From: Neoroseomonas alkaliterrae
GTDB taxonomy: Bacteria; Pseudomonadota; Alphaproteobacteria; Acetobacterales; Acetobacteraceae
Assembly (NCBI RefSeq): GCF_014199195.1
Contig: NZ_JACIJE010000001.1
Location: 248,001 to 312,000 of the forward strand
Direction of reading: 5' to 3'
Length of the DNA: 64,000 nucleotides
The stretch's first letter is position 1. The number at the start of each line of letters is the position of its first letter. This document shows positions 40,979 through 52,322 of the stretch, piece by piece. Position numbers and translations under genes: made by a program. Under the pieces are notes generated by a model. The model had not been told where the DNA came from. It searched no databases and was given only the letters and a program-made list of their open reading frames with translations.

Positions 40979-41350
40979 TCAGCCGATGCCCACGACCCGG
41001 TAGGCGAAGGCCGTCCCGTCCGGCTCCGTCACCGTCACATGCTCGCCCGGGCGCACCGGGTCGGGGCCGCAGTCGAAGCGCGTCTCCGGGGCGTCGGGGC
41101 TGTCCGCGGCCGCCTCGAAGAAGCGGATGGACCAGCCATGGTCGGGGTCGTGCTGCACGTCCCCGCGCAGCGGCTCGGCGCCGGGCCGGATGCGCCGGGC
41201 CCGCCAGGGCTCGGGGTCCGCGGCCCAGGCGGCGGCATCCGGCCGGCCCGTGGGATCGAGGCCGAGTTCGATCTCGTAGCGGTGCTCCGGGCTGCCTTCG
41301 GGGAAGCCCGGCCCGGCCGCCAGCGCCAGCATCACCGTCACCTTCGCCAT
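40979..41350 (-). CDS. Conserved small protein of unknown function next to kup
   Basis: 123 residues, cytoplasmic (no signal or membrane segment), acidic, with strong Pro/Asp content. It starts with VTVMLALAAGPGFPEGSPEHRYEIEL and ends with GEHVTVTEPDGTAFAYRVVGIG, a beta-rich pattern with a possible small barrel. I do not recognise it. It starts two bases beyond the kup stop codon region, so it is almost certainly cotranslated with kup and may relate to potassium transport. Confidence 0.65.
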   Translation of the reverse strand: MAKVTVMLALAAGPGFPEGSPEHRYEIELGLDPTGRPDAAAWAADPEPWRARRIRPGAEPLRGDVQHDPDHGWSIRFFEAAADSPDAPETRFDCGPDPVRPGEHVTVTEPDGTAFAYRVVGIG

Positions 41351-41352
41351 GC

Positions 41353-43275
41353 TCAGATCGCCACCCGCACGCCGAGCTCCACCACCCGGTCGGAGGGGAT
41401 GCGGAAGAACTCGGTCGCCGGCACCGCGTTGCGCGACATGATGGTGAAGAGCCACTGCCGCCAGCGCGACATCTTCGGCACCGCGGCCGCCACCACCGTC
41501 TCGCGGCCGAGGAAGTAGGAGGTCTGCATCGGCTCGTAGCGGATGCCTTCCTCCTTCAGCGCCTCGAGCTCCTTCGGGATGTGCGGGCTCTCCTGGAAGC
41601 CGTAGCGCAGCACGACGCGGTGGATGTCGGGGGCGAGCGCCTCGACCTCCCGCCGCCGCTCGGGGGCGACGAAGGGCACGGGCTCGTTCAGCACCGTGAC
41701 GAACAGCACGCGCTCGTGCAGCACCTTGTTGTGCTTGAGGTTGTGCAGCAGCGCGCCGGGCAGGAAATCGGCCTGGCTCGTCATGAACACCGCCATGCCC
41801 GGCACGCGGATGGTGCGCGACTGCGGCAGCCGCGCGATGAAGGATTTGAGCGGCAGGCCATCCTGGCGGAAGCGGGCGAAGAGCAGTTCGCGCCCCTGCT
41901 TCCACGTCGTCATGATCAGGAACAGCGTGATGCCGAGCAGCACCGGGAAGTAGCCGCCCTGCGGCACCTTCAGCAGGTTGGCCGCGAAGAACGTCGCGTC
42001 GATCACGAAGAAGGCGCCGAAGAGCGGCAGCGCCACCACCGCCGGCCAGCGGAAGTGCCTCCAGAACACGATGGCCGCGAGCAGGCTGGTGCAGACGAAG
42101 GTGCCCGTCACGGCGATGCCGTAGGCGGCGGCGAGGCTGTCGGAATCGCGGAATTCCAGCACCAGGATGATGACGCCGATCAGCAGGGCGAAGTTGATCT
42201 GCGGCAGGTAGATCTGCCCCTCTTCCGTCTCCGAGGTATGGCGCACCACGAGGCGCGGCAGCAGCCCCATCTGCACGCATTGCCGCGCCACCGAGAAGGC
42301 GCCCGAGATCATCGCTTGGCTCGCGATGACGGTCGCCATGGTAGCGAGGAAGACGAGCGGCAGGCGCAGCGCCTCGGGCGCCAGCAGGAAGAAGGGATTC
42401 TCGATCGCCGCAGGGTTGGCGAGCAGCAGGGCCCCCTGGCCGAAATAGTTCAGCACCAGCGCGGGCAGCACGATGAACAGCCAGGCGAAGCGGATCGGCC
42501 TCGCGCCGAAATGCCCCATGTCGGCATAGAGCGCCTCCCCGCCCGTCACCGCCAGCACCACCGCGCCGAGCGCGATGAAGGCGACCACGCGATGCGTTGC
42601 GGCGAACTCGATCGCATGGTGCGGGGAGAGCGCGGCGAGCACGGCCGGGTTCTGCACGATCTGCGCGATGCCGAGCAGCGCGAGCGTGCCGAACCAGACC
42701 GCCGTCACCGGCCCGAAGATCGCGCCCATCCTGCCCGTGCCGCGATACTGCACGAGGAACAGCGCGAGCAGCACCACGAGCGCGAGGGGGATCACCGCGT
42801 CCTCGAAGATGGGGTCAACCACCTTCAGCCCCTCGACGGCCGAGAGCACAGAGATCGCGGGTGTCACCATCCCGTCGCTGAAGAAGAGGCTCGCGCCCAC
42901 GATGCCGATGACGAGCGCCGCGCGCCGCAGCCACGTCCCTTCGGGCAGGGCCGAGAGCGCGAGCGCCATGAGGGAGATGATGCCGCCTTCGCCGCGGTTG
43001 TCGGCGCGCAGGATGAAGCCGACATACTTCACCGTGACGACGACGATGAGCGACCAGAAGATCAGGCTGAGGATGCCGAGGACCGCCTCGGGGTTGGTGC
43101 CCTCGCTCTGGAAATGGATCAGCGAGGCCCGCATGGCATAGAGCGGGGAGGTGCCGATGTCGCCATAGACGACGCCGAGCACGCCCAGGATCAGGGCGGG
43201 CCGCAGAGGCCTGGGCTGGCCGTGGCCGGGGGGACTCACGCGGGCTCGCTGCGCTGCGTCATGGTGGCAAGGCAT
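41353..43275 (-). CDS. kup: Potassium uptake protein Kup
   Basis: 640 residues. [19 protein letters not shown] is the first-helix signature of KUP/HAK transporters, followed by about eleven more helices to about residue 450 ([16 protein letters not shown] is the other hallmark) and a cytoplasmic C-terminal domain. It carries K+ with protons. The leader [20 protein letters not shown] is poorly conserved, so the true start could be somewhat later. The small unknown gene follows without a gap. Confidence 0.94.
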   Translation of the reverse strand: MPCHHDAAQRARVSPPGHGQPRPLRPALILGVLGVVYGDIGTSPLYAMRASLIHFQSEGTNPEAVLGILSLIFWSLIVVVTVKYVGFILRADNRGEGGIISLMALALSALPEGTWLRRAALVIGIVGASLFFSDGMVTPAISVLSAVEGLKVVDPIFEDAVIPLALVVLLALFLVQYRGTGRMGAIFGPVTAVWFGTLALLGIAQIVQNPAVLAALSPHHAIEFAATHRVVAFIALGAVVLAVTGGEALYADMGHFGARPIRFAWLFIVLPALVLNYFGQGALLLANPAAIENPFFLLAPEALRLPLVFLATMATVIASQAMISGAFSVARQCVQMGLLPRLVVRHTSETEEGQIYLPQINFALLIGVIILVLEFRDSDSLAAAYGIAVTGTFVCTSLLAAIVFWRHFRWPAVVALPLFGAFFVIDATFFAANLLKVPQGGYFPVLLGITLFLIMTTWKQGRELLFARFRQDGLPLKSFIARLPQSRTIRVPGMAVFMTSQADFLPGALLHNLKHNKVLHERVLFVTVLNEPVPFVAPERRREVEALAPDIHRVVLRYGFQESPHIPKELEALKEEGIRYEPMQTSYFLGRETVVAAAVPKMSRWRQWLFTIMSRNAVPATEFFRIPSDRVVELGVRVAI

Positions 43276-43337
43276 AGGGCCTTACGCCCGCCTGCCGCAA
43301 TCCTGCCGCGATGTGCCGCGCGCATGGCGGGAGCGCC

Positions 43338-43362
43338 GGCGGCGGGGATGGCGCCCGCCGCC
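43338..43362 (-). terminator. Stem-loop downstream of the aap operon
   Basis: Perfect 9-bp stem (GGCGGCGGG / CCCGCCGCC) with a seven-base loop, 10 bases after the stop codon of the ATPase gene. No U-tract. It probably marks the end of the aap message. Confidence 0.4.
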
Positions 43363-43371
43363 CCGGCCCCG

Positions 43372-44169
<798 letters not shown>

Positions 44170-44201
44170 CGGAGTCTCGTGTCCCAGATCGTCGTTGCGG
44201 G

Positions 44202-45344
44202 TCAGCGGCGGCGGTGCTTGTTGAGGTCGGCCTCGAGCCCCGCGCTGTATTTCGACATGGCGAAGCAGAACACCAGGTAGATCAGGCCGACGAAGACATA
44301 GACCTCGACGCCGAAGCCCTGCCAGGCAGGCTCGACGATCGCGGTCTTGCCCGCGGTCAGCAGGTCGAAGATGCCGATGATCAGCACCAGCGAGGTGTCC
44401 TTGAAGAAGCCGATGAAGGTGTTGACCAGCGGCGGGATCACCATGCGCAGCGCCTGCGGCAGGATGATCAGCCCGGTCTTCTGCCAGTAGGAGAGGCCCA
44501 TCGCGTCCGCGGCCTCGTACTGCCCCTTCGGCAGGCCCTGCAGCCCGGCGCGCACCACCTCCGCGAGGTAGGCTCCGGCGAAGAGGATGAAGGCGATCTG
44601 CGCGCGCAGCAGCTTGTCGATGTTCATCCCCTCGGGGAGGAACAGCGGGAACATGACCGAGGCCATGAACAGCAGGCTGATCAGCGGCACGCCGCGGATC
44701 AGCTCCACATACAGCACGCAGAGAACCTTGATCGCGGGCAGGTTCGACCGCCGCCCCAGCGCCACCAGGATCGAGAGCGGGAAGGCGAAGGCGAGGCCGA
44801 AGGTGGCGAGGATCAGCGTGATCGGCAGCCCGCCCCAGCGTTCCTGCGGCACATAGGGCAGGCCGAACACGCCGCCCCACATCAGGATGCCGATCACGGT
44901 CAGCGTGCCCATCCAGATCGGCACCAGCGTCCAGTTCCAGAAGCGCCGCATCGCCGAGACGACGTAGAGCCCGACGAACAGCACGCAGACCAGCGCCGGG
45001 CGCCAGTGCTGCTCGTAGGGATAGGTGCCGAACAGCATGAAGCGGTGCTTCTCGGTCACCACGGCCCAGCAGGCGCCGCTGCCCTGCAGCTCGCGGCAGG
45101 CCTGGGTCTGCGCCTGGCCGTTGGGCGCGATGGGCACCGACCAGATGGCGTTGATGAAGGCCCAGTCCACGAGGCCCATGACCGCGCGCACGATCAGGTA
45201 GCCGAGCGCCAGCGTCACCGCGGTGGAAAGCCAGCCGGAGAAGAGGTTGGCGCGCAGCCAGGCGAGCGCGCCGGTCGTCGCGACCGGCGCCTCGCGCCGC
45301 GGCGCGCTGCGGGGGACGGAGGTGTTGGCGGTGATGTCGCTCAT
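44202..45344 (-). CDS. aapM: General amino-acid ABC transporter permease
   Basis: 380 residues, with an N-terminal extra part characteristic of AapM: a first helix about 42-60, a loop with two Cys ([14 protein letters not shown]), then the core permease of five to six helices from about 150. The ATPase-contact loop [25 protein letters not shown], shown here only as its core EAADAMGLS, is intact, and so is [16 protein letters not shown]. It follows aapQ after seven bases. Confidence 0.92.
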   Translation of the reverse strand: MSDITANTSVPRSAPRREAPVATTGALAWLRANLFSGWLSTAVTLALGYLIVRAVMGLVDWAFINAIWSVPIAPNGQAQTQACRELQGSGACWAVVTEKHRFMLFGTYPYEQHWRPALVCVLFVGLYVVSAMRRFWNWTLVPIWMGTLTVIGILMWGGVFGLPYVPQERWGGLPITLILATFGLAFAFPLSILVALGRRSNLPAIKVLCVLYVELIRGVPLISLLFMASVMFPLFLPEGMNIDKLLRAQIAFILFAGAYLAEVVRAGLQGLPKGQYEAADAMGLSYWQKTGLIILPQALRMVIPPLVNTFIGFFKDTSLVLIIGIFDLLTAGKTAIVEPAWQGFGVEVYVFVGLIYLVFCFAMSKYSAGLEADLNKHRRR

Positions 45345-45351
45345 GGTGTCC

Positions 45352-46554
45352 TCACCGCTCCACCAACGCGATCTTCGCGTTGTACCAGTTCATGAACAGG
45401 CTGATGGACAGGCTGATCGTCAGGTAGACCATCATGATGATGGCGATGCCCTCGATCGCCTGGCCGGTCTGGTTCAGCGTCGTGTTGGCGATGGAGACGA
45501 TGTCCTGGTACCCGATCGCCACCGCCAGCGAGGAATTCTTGGTCAGGTTCAGGTAGTTCGAGGTCATGGGCGGGATGATGACGCGCAGCGCCTGCGGCAT
45601 GACGATCAGCCGCAGCACCTGGCCGTGCCTGAGGCCGAGCGCCTGCGCCGCCTCCCACTGCCCCTGGTTGACCGAGAGGATGCCCGCGCGCACCACCTCG
45701 GCGATGAAGCCTGCGGTGTAGGTCACGAGGCCGATCAGCAGCGCGGCGTATTCCGGGCTCATGGTCATGCCGCCCTGGAAGTTGAAGCCGCGCAGCGCCG
45801 GCCAGTCGATCTGCCAGGGCGCGCCCATCACCTGCCAGACCAGCAGCGGCAGGCCGATCAGCAGCGCGACCGCGGCAGGCCAGACCTTGCGCGGCTGGCC
45901 ATCGGCCATCTGCCGCGCCCGCGCGGCCCGCGCGTAGAGCCAGGTCAGCACGATGCCCGCGAGGAAGGCGAGCAGGGCGGCGGTGTGCGCGCTCTCCCAG
46001 ACGAGCGCGGGGAACTTCAGCCCGCGGTTCGAGAGGAACACGCCCTCGACGGGGTTCAGCGCCTGCCGCGGGCCCGGGAAGCCCTGCATGATGGTGTACC
46101 AGAACAGCAGCTGCAGCAGCAGCGGCAGGTCGCGGATCACCTCGACATAGAAGGCCGCGAGCTTGGCGACGAGATAGTTCTTCGACAGCCGCGCGATGCC
46201 GATCAGCGTGCCGAGGATGGTCGCGAGCACGATGCCGATGAGCGAGACCTTCAGCGTGTTCAGCACGCCCACGGTCAGCGCGCGCAGGTAGGTGTCGGTC
46301 GGGTCGTAGCGGATCACGCTCTCGGCGATCGGCAGCCCGGCCTCGCGCTGGAGGAAGCCGAAGCCGGTGGCGATGCGCCGGACCTCGAGGTTGTGGACGG
46401 TGTTCGACCACAGCCACCAGATGATCGAGCCGACGATGCCGACGACGACGATCTGCCAGACGATGCCTCGCACACGCTCGTCGGCCCAGGAAAGGCGCAG
46501 CGGCCGTTTCGGCGGCTTGCGCCGGTAGCGGGGGTCCGCGGTCGCGTCGGACAT
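45352..46554 (-). CDS. aapQ: General amino-acid ABC transporter permease
   Basis: 400 residues. The N-terminal helix VVVGIVGSIIWWLWSNTV and the long periplasmic insert LEVRRIATGFGFLQREAGLP are hallmarks of AapQ. RDLPLLLQLLFWY and EAAQALGLRHGQVLRLIVMP (the EAA loop) are conserved. It forms the channel with AapM. The start at 46554 (MSDATADPRYRRKPPKRP) follows from similarity; upstream codons are Pro/Arg-rich and unlikely to be translated. Confidence 0.92.
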   Translation of the reverse strand: MSDATADPRYRRKPPKRPLRLSWADERVRGIVWQIVVVGIVGSIIWWLWSNTVHNLEVRRIATGFGFLQREAGLPIAESVIRYDPTDTYLRALTVGVLNTLKVSLIGIVLATILGTLIGIARLSKNYLVAKLAAFYVEVIRDLPLLLQLLFWYTIMQGFPGPRQALNPVEGVFLSNRGLKFPALVWESAHTAALLAFLAGIVLTWLYARAARARQMADGQPRKVWPAAVALLIGLPLLVWQVMGAPWQIDWPALRGFNFQGGMTMSPEYAALLIGLVTYTAGFIAEVVRAGILSVNQGQWEAAQALGLRHGQVLRLIVMPQALRVIIPPMTSNYLNLTKNSSLAVAIGYQDIVSIANTTLNQTGQAIEGIAIIMMVYLTISLSISLFMNWYNAKIALVER

Positions 46555-46647
46555 TCTCGATCGGCCTCTCTGTCTTGTTGCCCGCCTCGGGGGGCGGGGG
46601 GGCGCCGCGGGGCGGGGGATCAAGCCTCCGCCCCGCGGCCGTTCACA

Positions 46648-47703
46648 TCAGCGGAAGGGCGGCGCGTACTGCAGCCCGCCCGGCGTCGTCCAGAGCGCGT
46701 TCGGCCCGCGCTGGATGCCGATGGGGGTCAGGTTCCGCTCGAACATCTGGCCGTAGTTGCCCAGGCGCGAGACGATGTTGACCATGAAGGCGTTGTCCAC
46801 GCCGAGCATCTGCCCGAGCCCGCCCGTGCGGCCGAGCAGGCGCTGCACGTCGGGGCGGTTGTCGTTCAGCATCTGCTGCACGTTCTGGCTGGTCACGCCC
46901 AGTTCCTCGGCGGTCAGCAGGCCGAAATGGATCCAGCGCAGCAGGTCCGCGAAGCGCTGGTCGCCGTGGCGCACCAGCGGCCCGAGCGGCTCCTTGCTGA
47001 TTACGTCGGGCAGGATGACGTGGTCGGCCGGGCGCGGCTGCACCGAGCGCGTGGCCGCGAGGCCCGAGACGTCGGTGGTGTAGGCGTCGCAGCGGCCCGA
47101 GAGGTAGGCCTGCACCACTTCCTCGAGCCGCTCGATGACAACGGGGCGGAAGTTGATGCGGTTCGAGCGCGCCCAGTCGGTCAGGTTCTGCTCGGTGGTG
47201 GTGCCGGGCTGCACGCAGATGGTCGCGCCGTCGAGCTCGCGCGCCGTGCGCACGCCAAGGCTCGCCTTCACCATGAAGCCCTGGCCGTCGTAGAAGTTGA
47301 TGCCGGTGAAGTCGAAGCCGAGGCTGGTGTCGCGCGACAGCGTCCAGGTCGTGTTGCGCGAGAGCATGTCCACCTCGCCCGACTGCAGCGCGGTGAAGCG
47401 GTTCTGCGCCGTGGTCGGCACGAAGCGCACGCGCTCGGGGTCGTTGAACAGCGCGATGGCGACGGCGCGGCAGTAGTCCACGTCGAAGCCGCGCCACACG
47501 CCCTGGCTGTCGGGCTGCGCGAAGCCGGCGAGGCCGGTGTTGACGCCGCAGATCAGCGTGCCGCGGGCGCGGATCGCATCCAGGGTGGGCGAGGTGCCAG
47601 CCGCGGGGGCAGGCTGCTGCGCCAGGGCGGGCATCGTGACCACCGTCGCCAGGGCGGCGGCGCCGAGGACGCGCCGCAGGAAGGGCCGTGCAGGCTTTCT
47701 CAC
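46648..47703 (-). CDS. aapJ: General amino-acid ABC transporter binding protein
   Basis: 351 residues from a GTG start with a GGGAGA site just upstream. The signal peptide is RPFLRRVLGAAALATVVTMPALAQ. The mature protein shows the AapJ pattern: LICGVNTGLAGFAQPDSQG, GFDVDYCRAVAIALF, NRFTALQSGEVDMLSRNTTW and the Cys in GATICVQPGTT. It captures L-amino acids broadly in the periplasm. It is first in its operon; 93 bases separate it from aapQ and 200 bases from the divergent cyclodeaminase gene, where the aap promoter should lie. Confidence 0.92.
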   Translation of the reverse strand: MRKPARPFLRRVLGAAALATVVTMPALAQQPAPAAGTSPTLDAIRARGTLICGVNTGLAGFAQPDSQGVWRGFDVDYCRAVAIALFNDPERVRFVPTTAQNRFTALQSGEVDMLSRNTTWTLSRDTSLGFDFTGINFYDGQGFMVKASLGVRTARELDGATICVQPGTTTEQNLTDWARSNRINFRPVVIERLEEVVQAYLSGRCDAYTTDVSGLAATRSVQPRPADHVILPDVISKEPLGPLVRHGDQRFADLLRWIHFGLLTAEELGVTSQNVQQMLNDNRPDVQRLLGRTGGLGQMLGVDNAFMVNIVSRLGNYGQMFERNLTPIGIQRGPNALWTTPGGLQYAPPFR

Positions 47704-47903
47704 ACTCTGTCTCCCATTCGTTGCGCCCGCCGGGTCCGCCGGTCGGGCCTGTCCGAAGGCCAGGCAGCCATGCTGCGCCACGGCGGGGCGGGGATCAACG
47801 CGGATCACGCCCCGCCGCCCGGCAGGCCTCCGGCCGCGGGGCCTAGCAAACTCCGGGCCGTGGGGGCAAACCTTTCCCGCCCCGCCAGCCGGGGGCGGAG
47901 GGG

Positions 47904-48845
47904 ATGAGGACCATGCTGCAGCTCGACCGCGACGCCCTGCGCGCCGCCCTGCCCTGGGACGCGCTGATCGAGGCGCTCGCCGCCATGTTCCGCGAGGGCT
48001 GCGAGGCGCCGCTGCGCCATCGCCACACCATGCCCGGCGAGGGCGGGGCCGAGAACACGCTGCTGCTGATGCCCGCCTGGCGCGCCCATGGGCATACCGG
48101 CGTCAAGATCGTGCATGTCGCGCCCGGCAATGCGGCGCGCGGGGAACCGGCGGTGCATGCCGCCTACCTGCTCTCGGACGCGACGACCGGCGCGCCGCTC
48201 GCGCTGATGGATGGCGGCGAGCTGACCGACCGGCGCACCGCCGCGGCCAGCCTGCTCGCCGCCCGTCACCTCGCGCGGGCGGACAGCGCGCGGCTGCTGC
48301 TGCTCGGCGCCGGCAAGGTCGCCCGCGCGCTCGCGGAAGGCTACGCCGCCTGCTTCGCCCTCAAGGACATCGCCATCTGGTCGCGCAGCGCCGCGCGCGC
48401 CGGGCGCCTCGCCGCCGACCTCGCCGCGCATGGCCTGCCCGCCCGCGCCACGCCGCACCCCGATCCGGCAGCGGCGGACATCGTCTCCGCCGCCACGCTC
48501 GCCGTCGAGCCGCTGGTGCGCGGGGCGGATGTCCGGCCGGGCACGCATGTGGACCTCGTCGGCGCCTATCGCCCCGACATGCGCGAGAGCGACGGCGCGC
48601 TGCTCGCCCGCGCGACGCTGGTGGTGGACACGCGCGCCGGCGCCATGGCCGAGGCCGGGGACATCGTGCAGGCCATCGCCGAGGGCGCGATCACCGCCGC
48701 GCATGTCGCGGCCGACCTCGCCGAGCTCTGCCGCGGCGCCCATCCCGGCCGGCGCGAGGCCGCCGAGGTCACCGTGTTCAAGTCGGTCGGCTGGGCCGGC
48801 GAGGACCTCGCCGCCGCCGCCCTGGCCTATGCGCGCGCGCGCTGA
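47904..48845 (+). CDS. Ornithine cyclodeaminase/mu-crystallin family protein
   Basis: 313 residues. The Rossmann motif LLLLGAGKVARALAEGY starts near residue 131, preceded by the conserved substrate-side Lys and Arg (TGVKIVHVAPGN, LTDRRTAA) of this family. Members cyclise ornithine to proline with NH3 release, or reduce/dehydrogenate related imino acids. Divergent placement from the aap amino-acid importer suggests an amino-acid substrate. Several members are alanine dehydrogenases or Delta1-pyrroline-2-carboxylate reductases, so the exact reaction is open. Confidence 0.87.
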   Translation: MRTMLQLDRDALRAALPWDALIEALAAMFREGCEAPLRHRHTMPGEGGAENTLLLMPAWRAHGHTGVKIVHVAPGNAARGEPAVHAAYLLSDATTGAPLALMDGGELTDRRTAAASLLAARHLARADSARLLLLGAGKVARALAEGYAACFALKDIAIWSRSAARAGRLAADLAAHGLPARATPHPDPAAADIVSAATLAVEPLVRGADVRPGTHVDLVGAYRPDMRESDGALLARATLVVDTRAGAMAEAGDIVQAIAEGAITAAHVAADLAELCRGAHPGRREAAEVTVFKSVGWAGEDLAAAALAYARAR

Positions 48846-48949
48846 AGCCGCGCCTCTGCCGCGGGTGCGAAGCCGGGGGGTCGCAAGCCGTCCCGCCCGG
48901 GGCCAGAATGGGGAGACGAGACCGTCGCTTACCGGGGACAGACAGAACA

Positions 48950-51250
48950 ATGGATGACGCCAAGCAGCCGCCCGTCGAAGACACGCGCACCGCCCGCGTG
49001 ACCGCCGAGGAGGCGCTGGCGATGCATGCCGAGGGGCGGCCCGGCAAGCTCGAGATCCGCCTGACCAAGCCGCTCATCACCGCGCGCGACCTCAGCCTCG
49101 CCTATTCGCCCGGCGTCGCCGAGCCCTGCCTGCACATCGCGCGCGACGCGCGGCTCGCCTACGACTACACGGCGAAGGGCAATTTCGTCGCCGTCGTCTC
49201 CAACGGCACCGCCGTGCTCGGCCTCGGCAACCTCGGCGCGCTGGCCTCCAAGCCGGTGATGGAAGGCAAGGCGGCGCTGTTCAAGCGCTTCGCGGACGTG
49301 GATTCGATCGACCTCTGCGTGGACACCGAGGACGTGGACGCTTTCGTCAACGCGGTGCGCTACCTCGGCCCCTCCTTCGGCGGCATCAACCTCGAGGACA
49401 TCAAGGCGCCCGAGTGCTTCGTCATCGAGCAGCGCCTGCGCGAACTCATGGACATCCCGGTGTTCCATGACGACCAGCACGGCACCGCCATCGTCGCCGC
49501 CGCCGGGCTGATCAACGCGCTGCACCTGACGGGCCGCGACATCGCGACGACGCGCCTCGTCATAAACGGCGCCGGCGCCGCCTCGATCGCCTGCGCCGAG
49601 CTGGTCAAGGCGATGGGCATGCGCCCCGAGAACGTCATCCTCTGCGACACCAAGGGCGTGATCTGGCGTGGCCGCACGGAAGGCATGAACCAGTGGAAGT
49701 CGGCCCATGCGGTCACGACATCCGCGCGCACGCTGGCTCAGGCGCTGGAAGGCGCGGACGTGTTCTTCGGCCTCTCGGTCAAGGGCGCGCTGACGCAGGA
49801 GATGGTGCGCGCCATGGCGGACAAGCCGATCATCTTCGCCATGGCCAACCCCGACCCCGAGATCACGCCCGACGAGGCGCGCGCCGCCCGGCCGGATGCC
49901 ATCATCGCCACCGGCCGGTCGGACTACCCCAACCAGGTGAACAACGTCCTCGGCTTCCCCTTCATCTTCCGCGGCGCGCTCGATGTGCGCGCCAGCACCA
50001 TCAACGACGCGATGAAGATCGCCGCCGCCGAATCGCTCGCCATGCTCGCGCGCGAGGACGTGCCCGAGGAGGTCTCGGGCGCCGGCGCGGGCAAGGCGCT
50101 GCGCTTCGGCCCGGACTACATCATCCCCAACGCCTTCGATCCGCGGCTGATCTCCCGCGTCTCGCCCGCCGTCGCCAAGGCGGCGATGGACACCGGCGTG
50201 GCGCGCAGGCCGATCATGGACCTGCAGCGCTATGCGCGCGACCTCGCGAACCGGCTGGACGCGACCGTCGGCGCGCTCGAGGCCATCGCGGAATCGGTGC
50301 GGCAGAACCCGAGGCGCGTGGTCTTCGCCGAAGGCGAGGAGGAGAAGGTCATCCGCGCCGCCATCGCCTTCCGCAACGCGGGCTATGGCACGCCGGTGCT
50401 GGTCGGGCGGGAGGAGCGCATCAACGCCGTCGCCGCCGCCCTCGGCATCCCGCTGCCCGAGGGGATCGAGTTCCAGAACGCGCGCGTCTCCGATTCGAAC
50501 CGGCGCTACGCGGAGTTCCTCTACGCCAAGCGGCAGCGCCAGGGCTTCCTGTTCCGCGACTGCCAGCGCCTGGTCAACCAGGACCGCAACGTCTTCGCCG
50601 CCTGCATGGTGGCGATGGGCGATGCGGATGCGGTCGTCACCGGCACCACGCGCTCCTTCTCGGTAGCGATGGAGGGCATCTCGATGGCGATCGACCCGGT
50701 GCCGGGCCGCGTCGTCTTCGGCGTGTCCATCATCGTCTCCCGCCGCGCCGGCACCGTGCTGGTGGCCGACACGGCGGTGCATGAGCGCCCGGACGCCGAG
50801 ACGCTGGCCGGTATCGCGCGCGGCTCCGCCGCCGCCGCGCGGCGCCTCGGGCTCGAGCCGCGCGTCGCCTTCCTCTCCTTCTCCACCTTCGGGGATCCGC
50901 GCGGGACCATCCCGGGCAGCATCCGCGACGCGGTGAAACTCCTCGCGGAGAAGGGCGCGGATTTCGAGTTCGACGGCGAGATGGCCGCCGATGTCGCGCT
51001 CGATCCCGGCCTGCGCGCCTCGCTCTATCCCTTCTGCCGCCTGAGCGGGCCGGCGAATGTGCTGATCATGCCGGGGCTGCACGCGGCGCACATCCTGGCG
51101 CGCTCCGTGCCGCGGCTGACCAGCGCGACGGTGATCGGCCCGCTGCTCACGGGCCTGTCGCATTCGGTGCAGATCGTGCCGATGCAGGCCGGGGTCAACC
51201 AGATCCTGGACGTCGCCTGCCTCGCCGCCCACGCCGCGACGTCACGCTGA
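48950..51250 (+). CDS. maeB: NADP-dependent malic enzyme fused to a phosphotransacetylase-like domain
   Basis: 766 residues. Residues 1 to about 430 are malic enzyme: the Tyr/Lys catalytic region ([27 protein letters not shown]), the metal site [10 protein letters not shown] and [11 protein letters not shown], then the NADP fold [20 protein letters not shown]. About 440-766 resemble phosphotransacetylase ([39 protein letters not shown]). In this hybrid type the second domain has no known transacetylase activity and acts as a regulatory module sensing acetyl-CoA. It turns malate into pyruvate and CO2 with NADPH. It is a single gene. Confidence 0.95.
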   Translation: MDDAKQPPVEDTRTARVTAEEALAMHAEGRPGKLEIRLTKPLITARDLSLAYSPGVAEPCLHIARDARLAYDYTAKGNFVAVVSNGTAVLGLGNLGALASKPVMEGKAALFKRFADVDSIDLCVDTEDVDAFVNAVRYLGPSFGGINLEDIKAPECFVIEQRLRELMDIPVFHDDQHGTAIVAAAGLINALHLTGRDIATTRLVINGAGAASIACAELVKAMGMRPENVILCDTKGVIWRGRTEGMNQWKSAHAVTTSARTLAQALEGADVFFGLSVKGALTQEMVRAMADKPIIFAMANPDPEITPDEARAARPDAIIATGRSDYPNQVNNVLGFPFIFRGALDVRASTINDAMKIAAAESLAMLAREDVPEEVSGAGAGKALRFGPDYIIPNAFDPRLISRVSPAVAKAAMDTGVARRPIMDLQRYARDLANRLDATVGALEAIAESVRQNPRRVVFAEGEEEKVIRAAIAFRNAGYGTPVLVGREERINAVAAALGIPLPEGIEFQNARVSDSNRRYAEFLYAKRQRQGFLFRDCQRLVNQDRNVFAACMVAMGDADAVVTGTTRSFSVAMEGISMAIDPVPGRVVFGVSIIVSRRAGTVLVADTAVHERPDAETLAGIARGSAAAARRLGLEPRVAFLSFSTFGDPRGTIPGSIRDAVKLLAEKGADFEFDGEMAADVALDPGLRASLYPFCRLSGPANVLIMPGLHAAHILARSVPRLTSATVIGPLLTGLSHSVQIVPMQAGVNQILDVACLAAHAATSR

Positions 51251-51663
51251 GGGCGCGCCGCGCCGCGCGGGGGCGTCAGGCCCACAGGCGGGCGTGCCGC
51301 CCCGCGGCCGCCGGGTGGCCTGCGCGGTGCGGGCCAGGGGCCGCGCGCGCGGAACCGGAGCCGCATGCCGGCAAGTGGCAGGCCCTTCGCCCGCCAGTGG
51401 CACGCGCGGGGCGGCCGCGTGTGACATCGAGGGCTGATGCACGGCGTGCACGGGGCCTGACCCTCGGCCGCCGGGCGATTGCTCGCGAAGGGTGATGGCC
51501 GGTCCAAATCCCGCCCGGGCTCGGAGACCGTTTCGGAATGCCGGCACCGGTCCGCTCCCTCACCCGGCTACCCGACGCACGTATCCTGGATGGGTGGCCC
51601 GGAGGGCGAGCGGCTGGTGCCGGACCACAGAATGCGCCCGCCGGCGCGTTCTCGAACAGTCTC
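51251..51663. other. Intergenic region with a REP-like element, no gene seen
   Basis: 413 bases after maeB. The first 150 are extremely GC-rich with overlapping inverted repeats (CCGCGGCCGCCGGG, GGGGCCGCGCGCGCGG), which could end the maeB message. The REP-like element listed at 51364-51402 lies within. The remaining sequence up to the stop codon of the leftward repeat-protein gene shows no ribosome-binding site or protein-like frame. Confidence 0.5.
51364..51402. repeat. REP-like element, family 2 copy A
   Basis: Contains CAGGCCCTTCGCCCGCC between CATGCCGGC and CAGTGGCAC. The middle differs by a single transition from CAGGCCTTTCGCCCGC in the better-formed palindrome at 55162-55206. The outer arms are degenerate here. 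Confidence 0.45.
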
Positions 51664-52062
51664 TCAGCGCGAGGCCGGCGGCGGTTCCGCGGGCTGGGCG
51701 GGCGCGCCCGGCTGGGCCGCCGTGCCGGACTGGCCGGTCAGGCGCTCGCCCTGGCGCGCCGTCCAGTCGCCCGCGCCCTGCATCTGCTGGCCGGTCCATC
51801 GCAGCGCACGGCCCACCGCCTCGCCCGTGCTCTCCGCCGCGCGTTCGAGCGCCTGGCCGGTCTGCCCCGCCGCGCGGTCGATCGCGGCGCCGGTGCGCTC
51901 GCCAAGGCCCGGCTGGCGCGGCTGCGCGGCGAGCGGAGCGGACTGTGCCGGCGCGGCGGGCTCGGCCGGGCGGGGCACGGGCGGCGGCAGGCTGCCGGCC
52001 TGCTGCGCCAGCGCGGGCGGGGCGGCAAGCGCGGCCAGGGCAACGAGGGGGATGATCCGCAT
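51664..52062 (-). CDS. Secreted protein of tandem 11-residue repeats (long paralogue)
   Basis: 132 residues. Signal peptide 1-19 (IIPLVALAALAAPPALA), then an Ala/Pro/Gln-rich linker, then five consecutive 11-residue units: TGAAIDRAAGQ, TGQALERAAES, TGEAVGRALRW, TGQQMQGAGDW and TARQGERLTGQ, and an Ala/Pro/Gln tail. Eleven-residue periodicity usually means a long amphipathic helix, as in LEA group 3 proteins, apolipoproteins and synucleins, so a periplasmic membrane- or stress-associated helix is possible. A GGAGGT site precedes the ATG. A shorter paralogue with the same repeat lies 260 bases upstream on the same strand. Confidence 0.72.
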   Translation of the reverse strand: MRIIPLVALAALAAPPALAQQAGSLPPPVPRPAEPAAPAQSAPLAAQPRQPGLGERTGAAIDRAAGQTGQALERAAESTGEAVGRALRWTGQQMQGAGDWTARQGERLTGQSGTAAQPGAPAQPAEPPPASR

Positions 52063-52322
52063 GGCGACCTCCGGGCTCGGCAGCGCGGCCGCCAGCCGGG
52101 GCCGCGCGTCACGGAAATGATGCGCCGGGCCTGCGGCAACAACGGGGCAGGGGGCGCCGCCCCGATGACGGCCCTCCGCGCCGGGACACGCGAGGCCGCG
52201 GCAGACCCCGATGATCCGCGCGCGCCCGGTCGCGGGACGATGCGCCGCAAGCCTTGCCCCCGGCCGAACAGAGCGCGAGCGGCCCCCGGCCGCGCCCCGG
52301 TGGCGAACCTCGCGGCGCTGCG

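Noticed and set aside
52100-52322. Basic Arg/Pro-rich open frames between the two repeat-protein genes
   Set aside because: They are antisense or out-of-frame readings without ribosome-binding sites or signal peptides and look like GC-driven noise.
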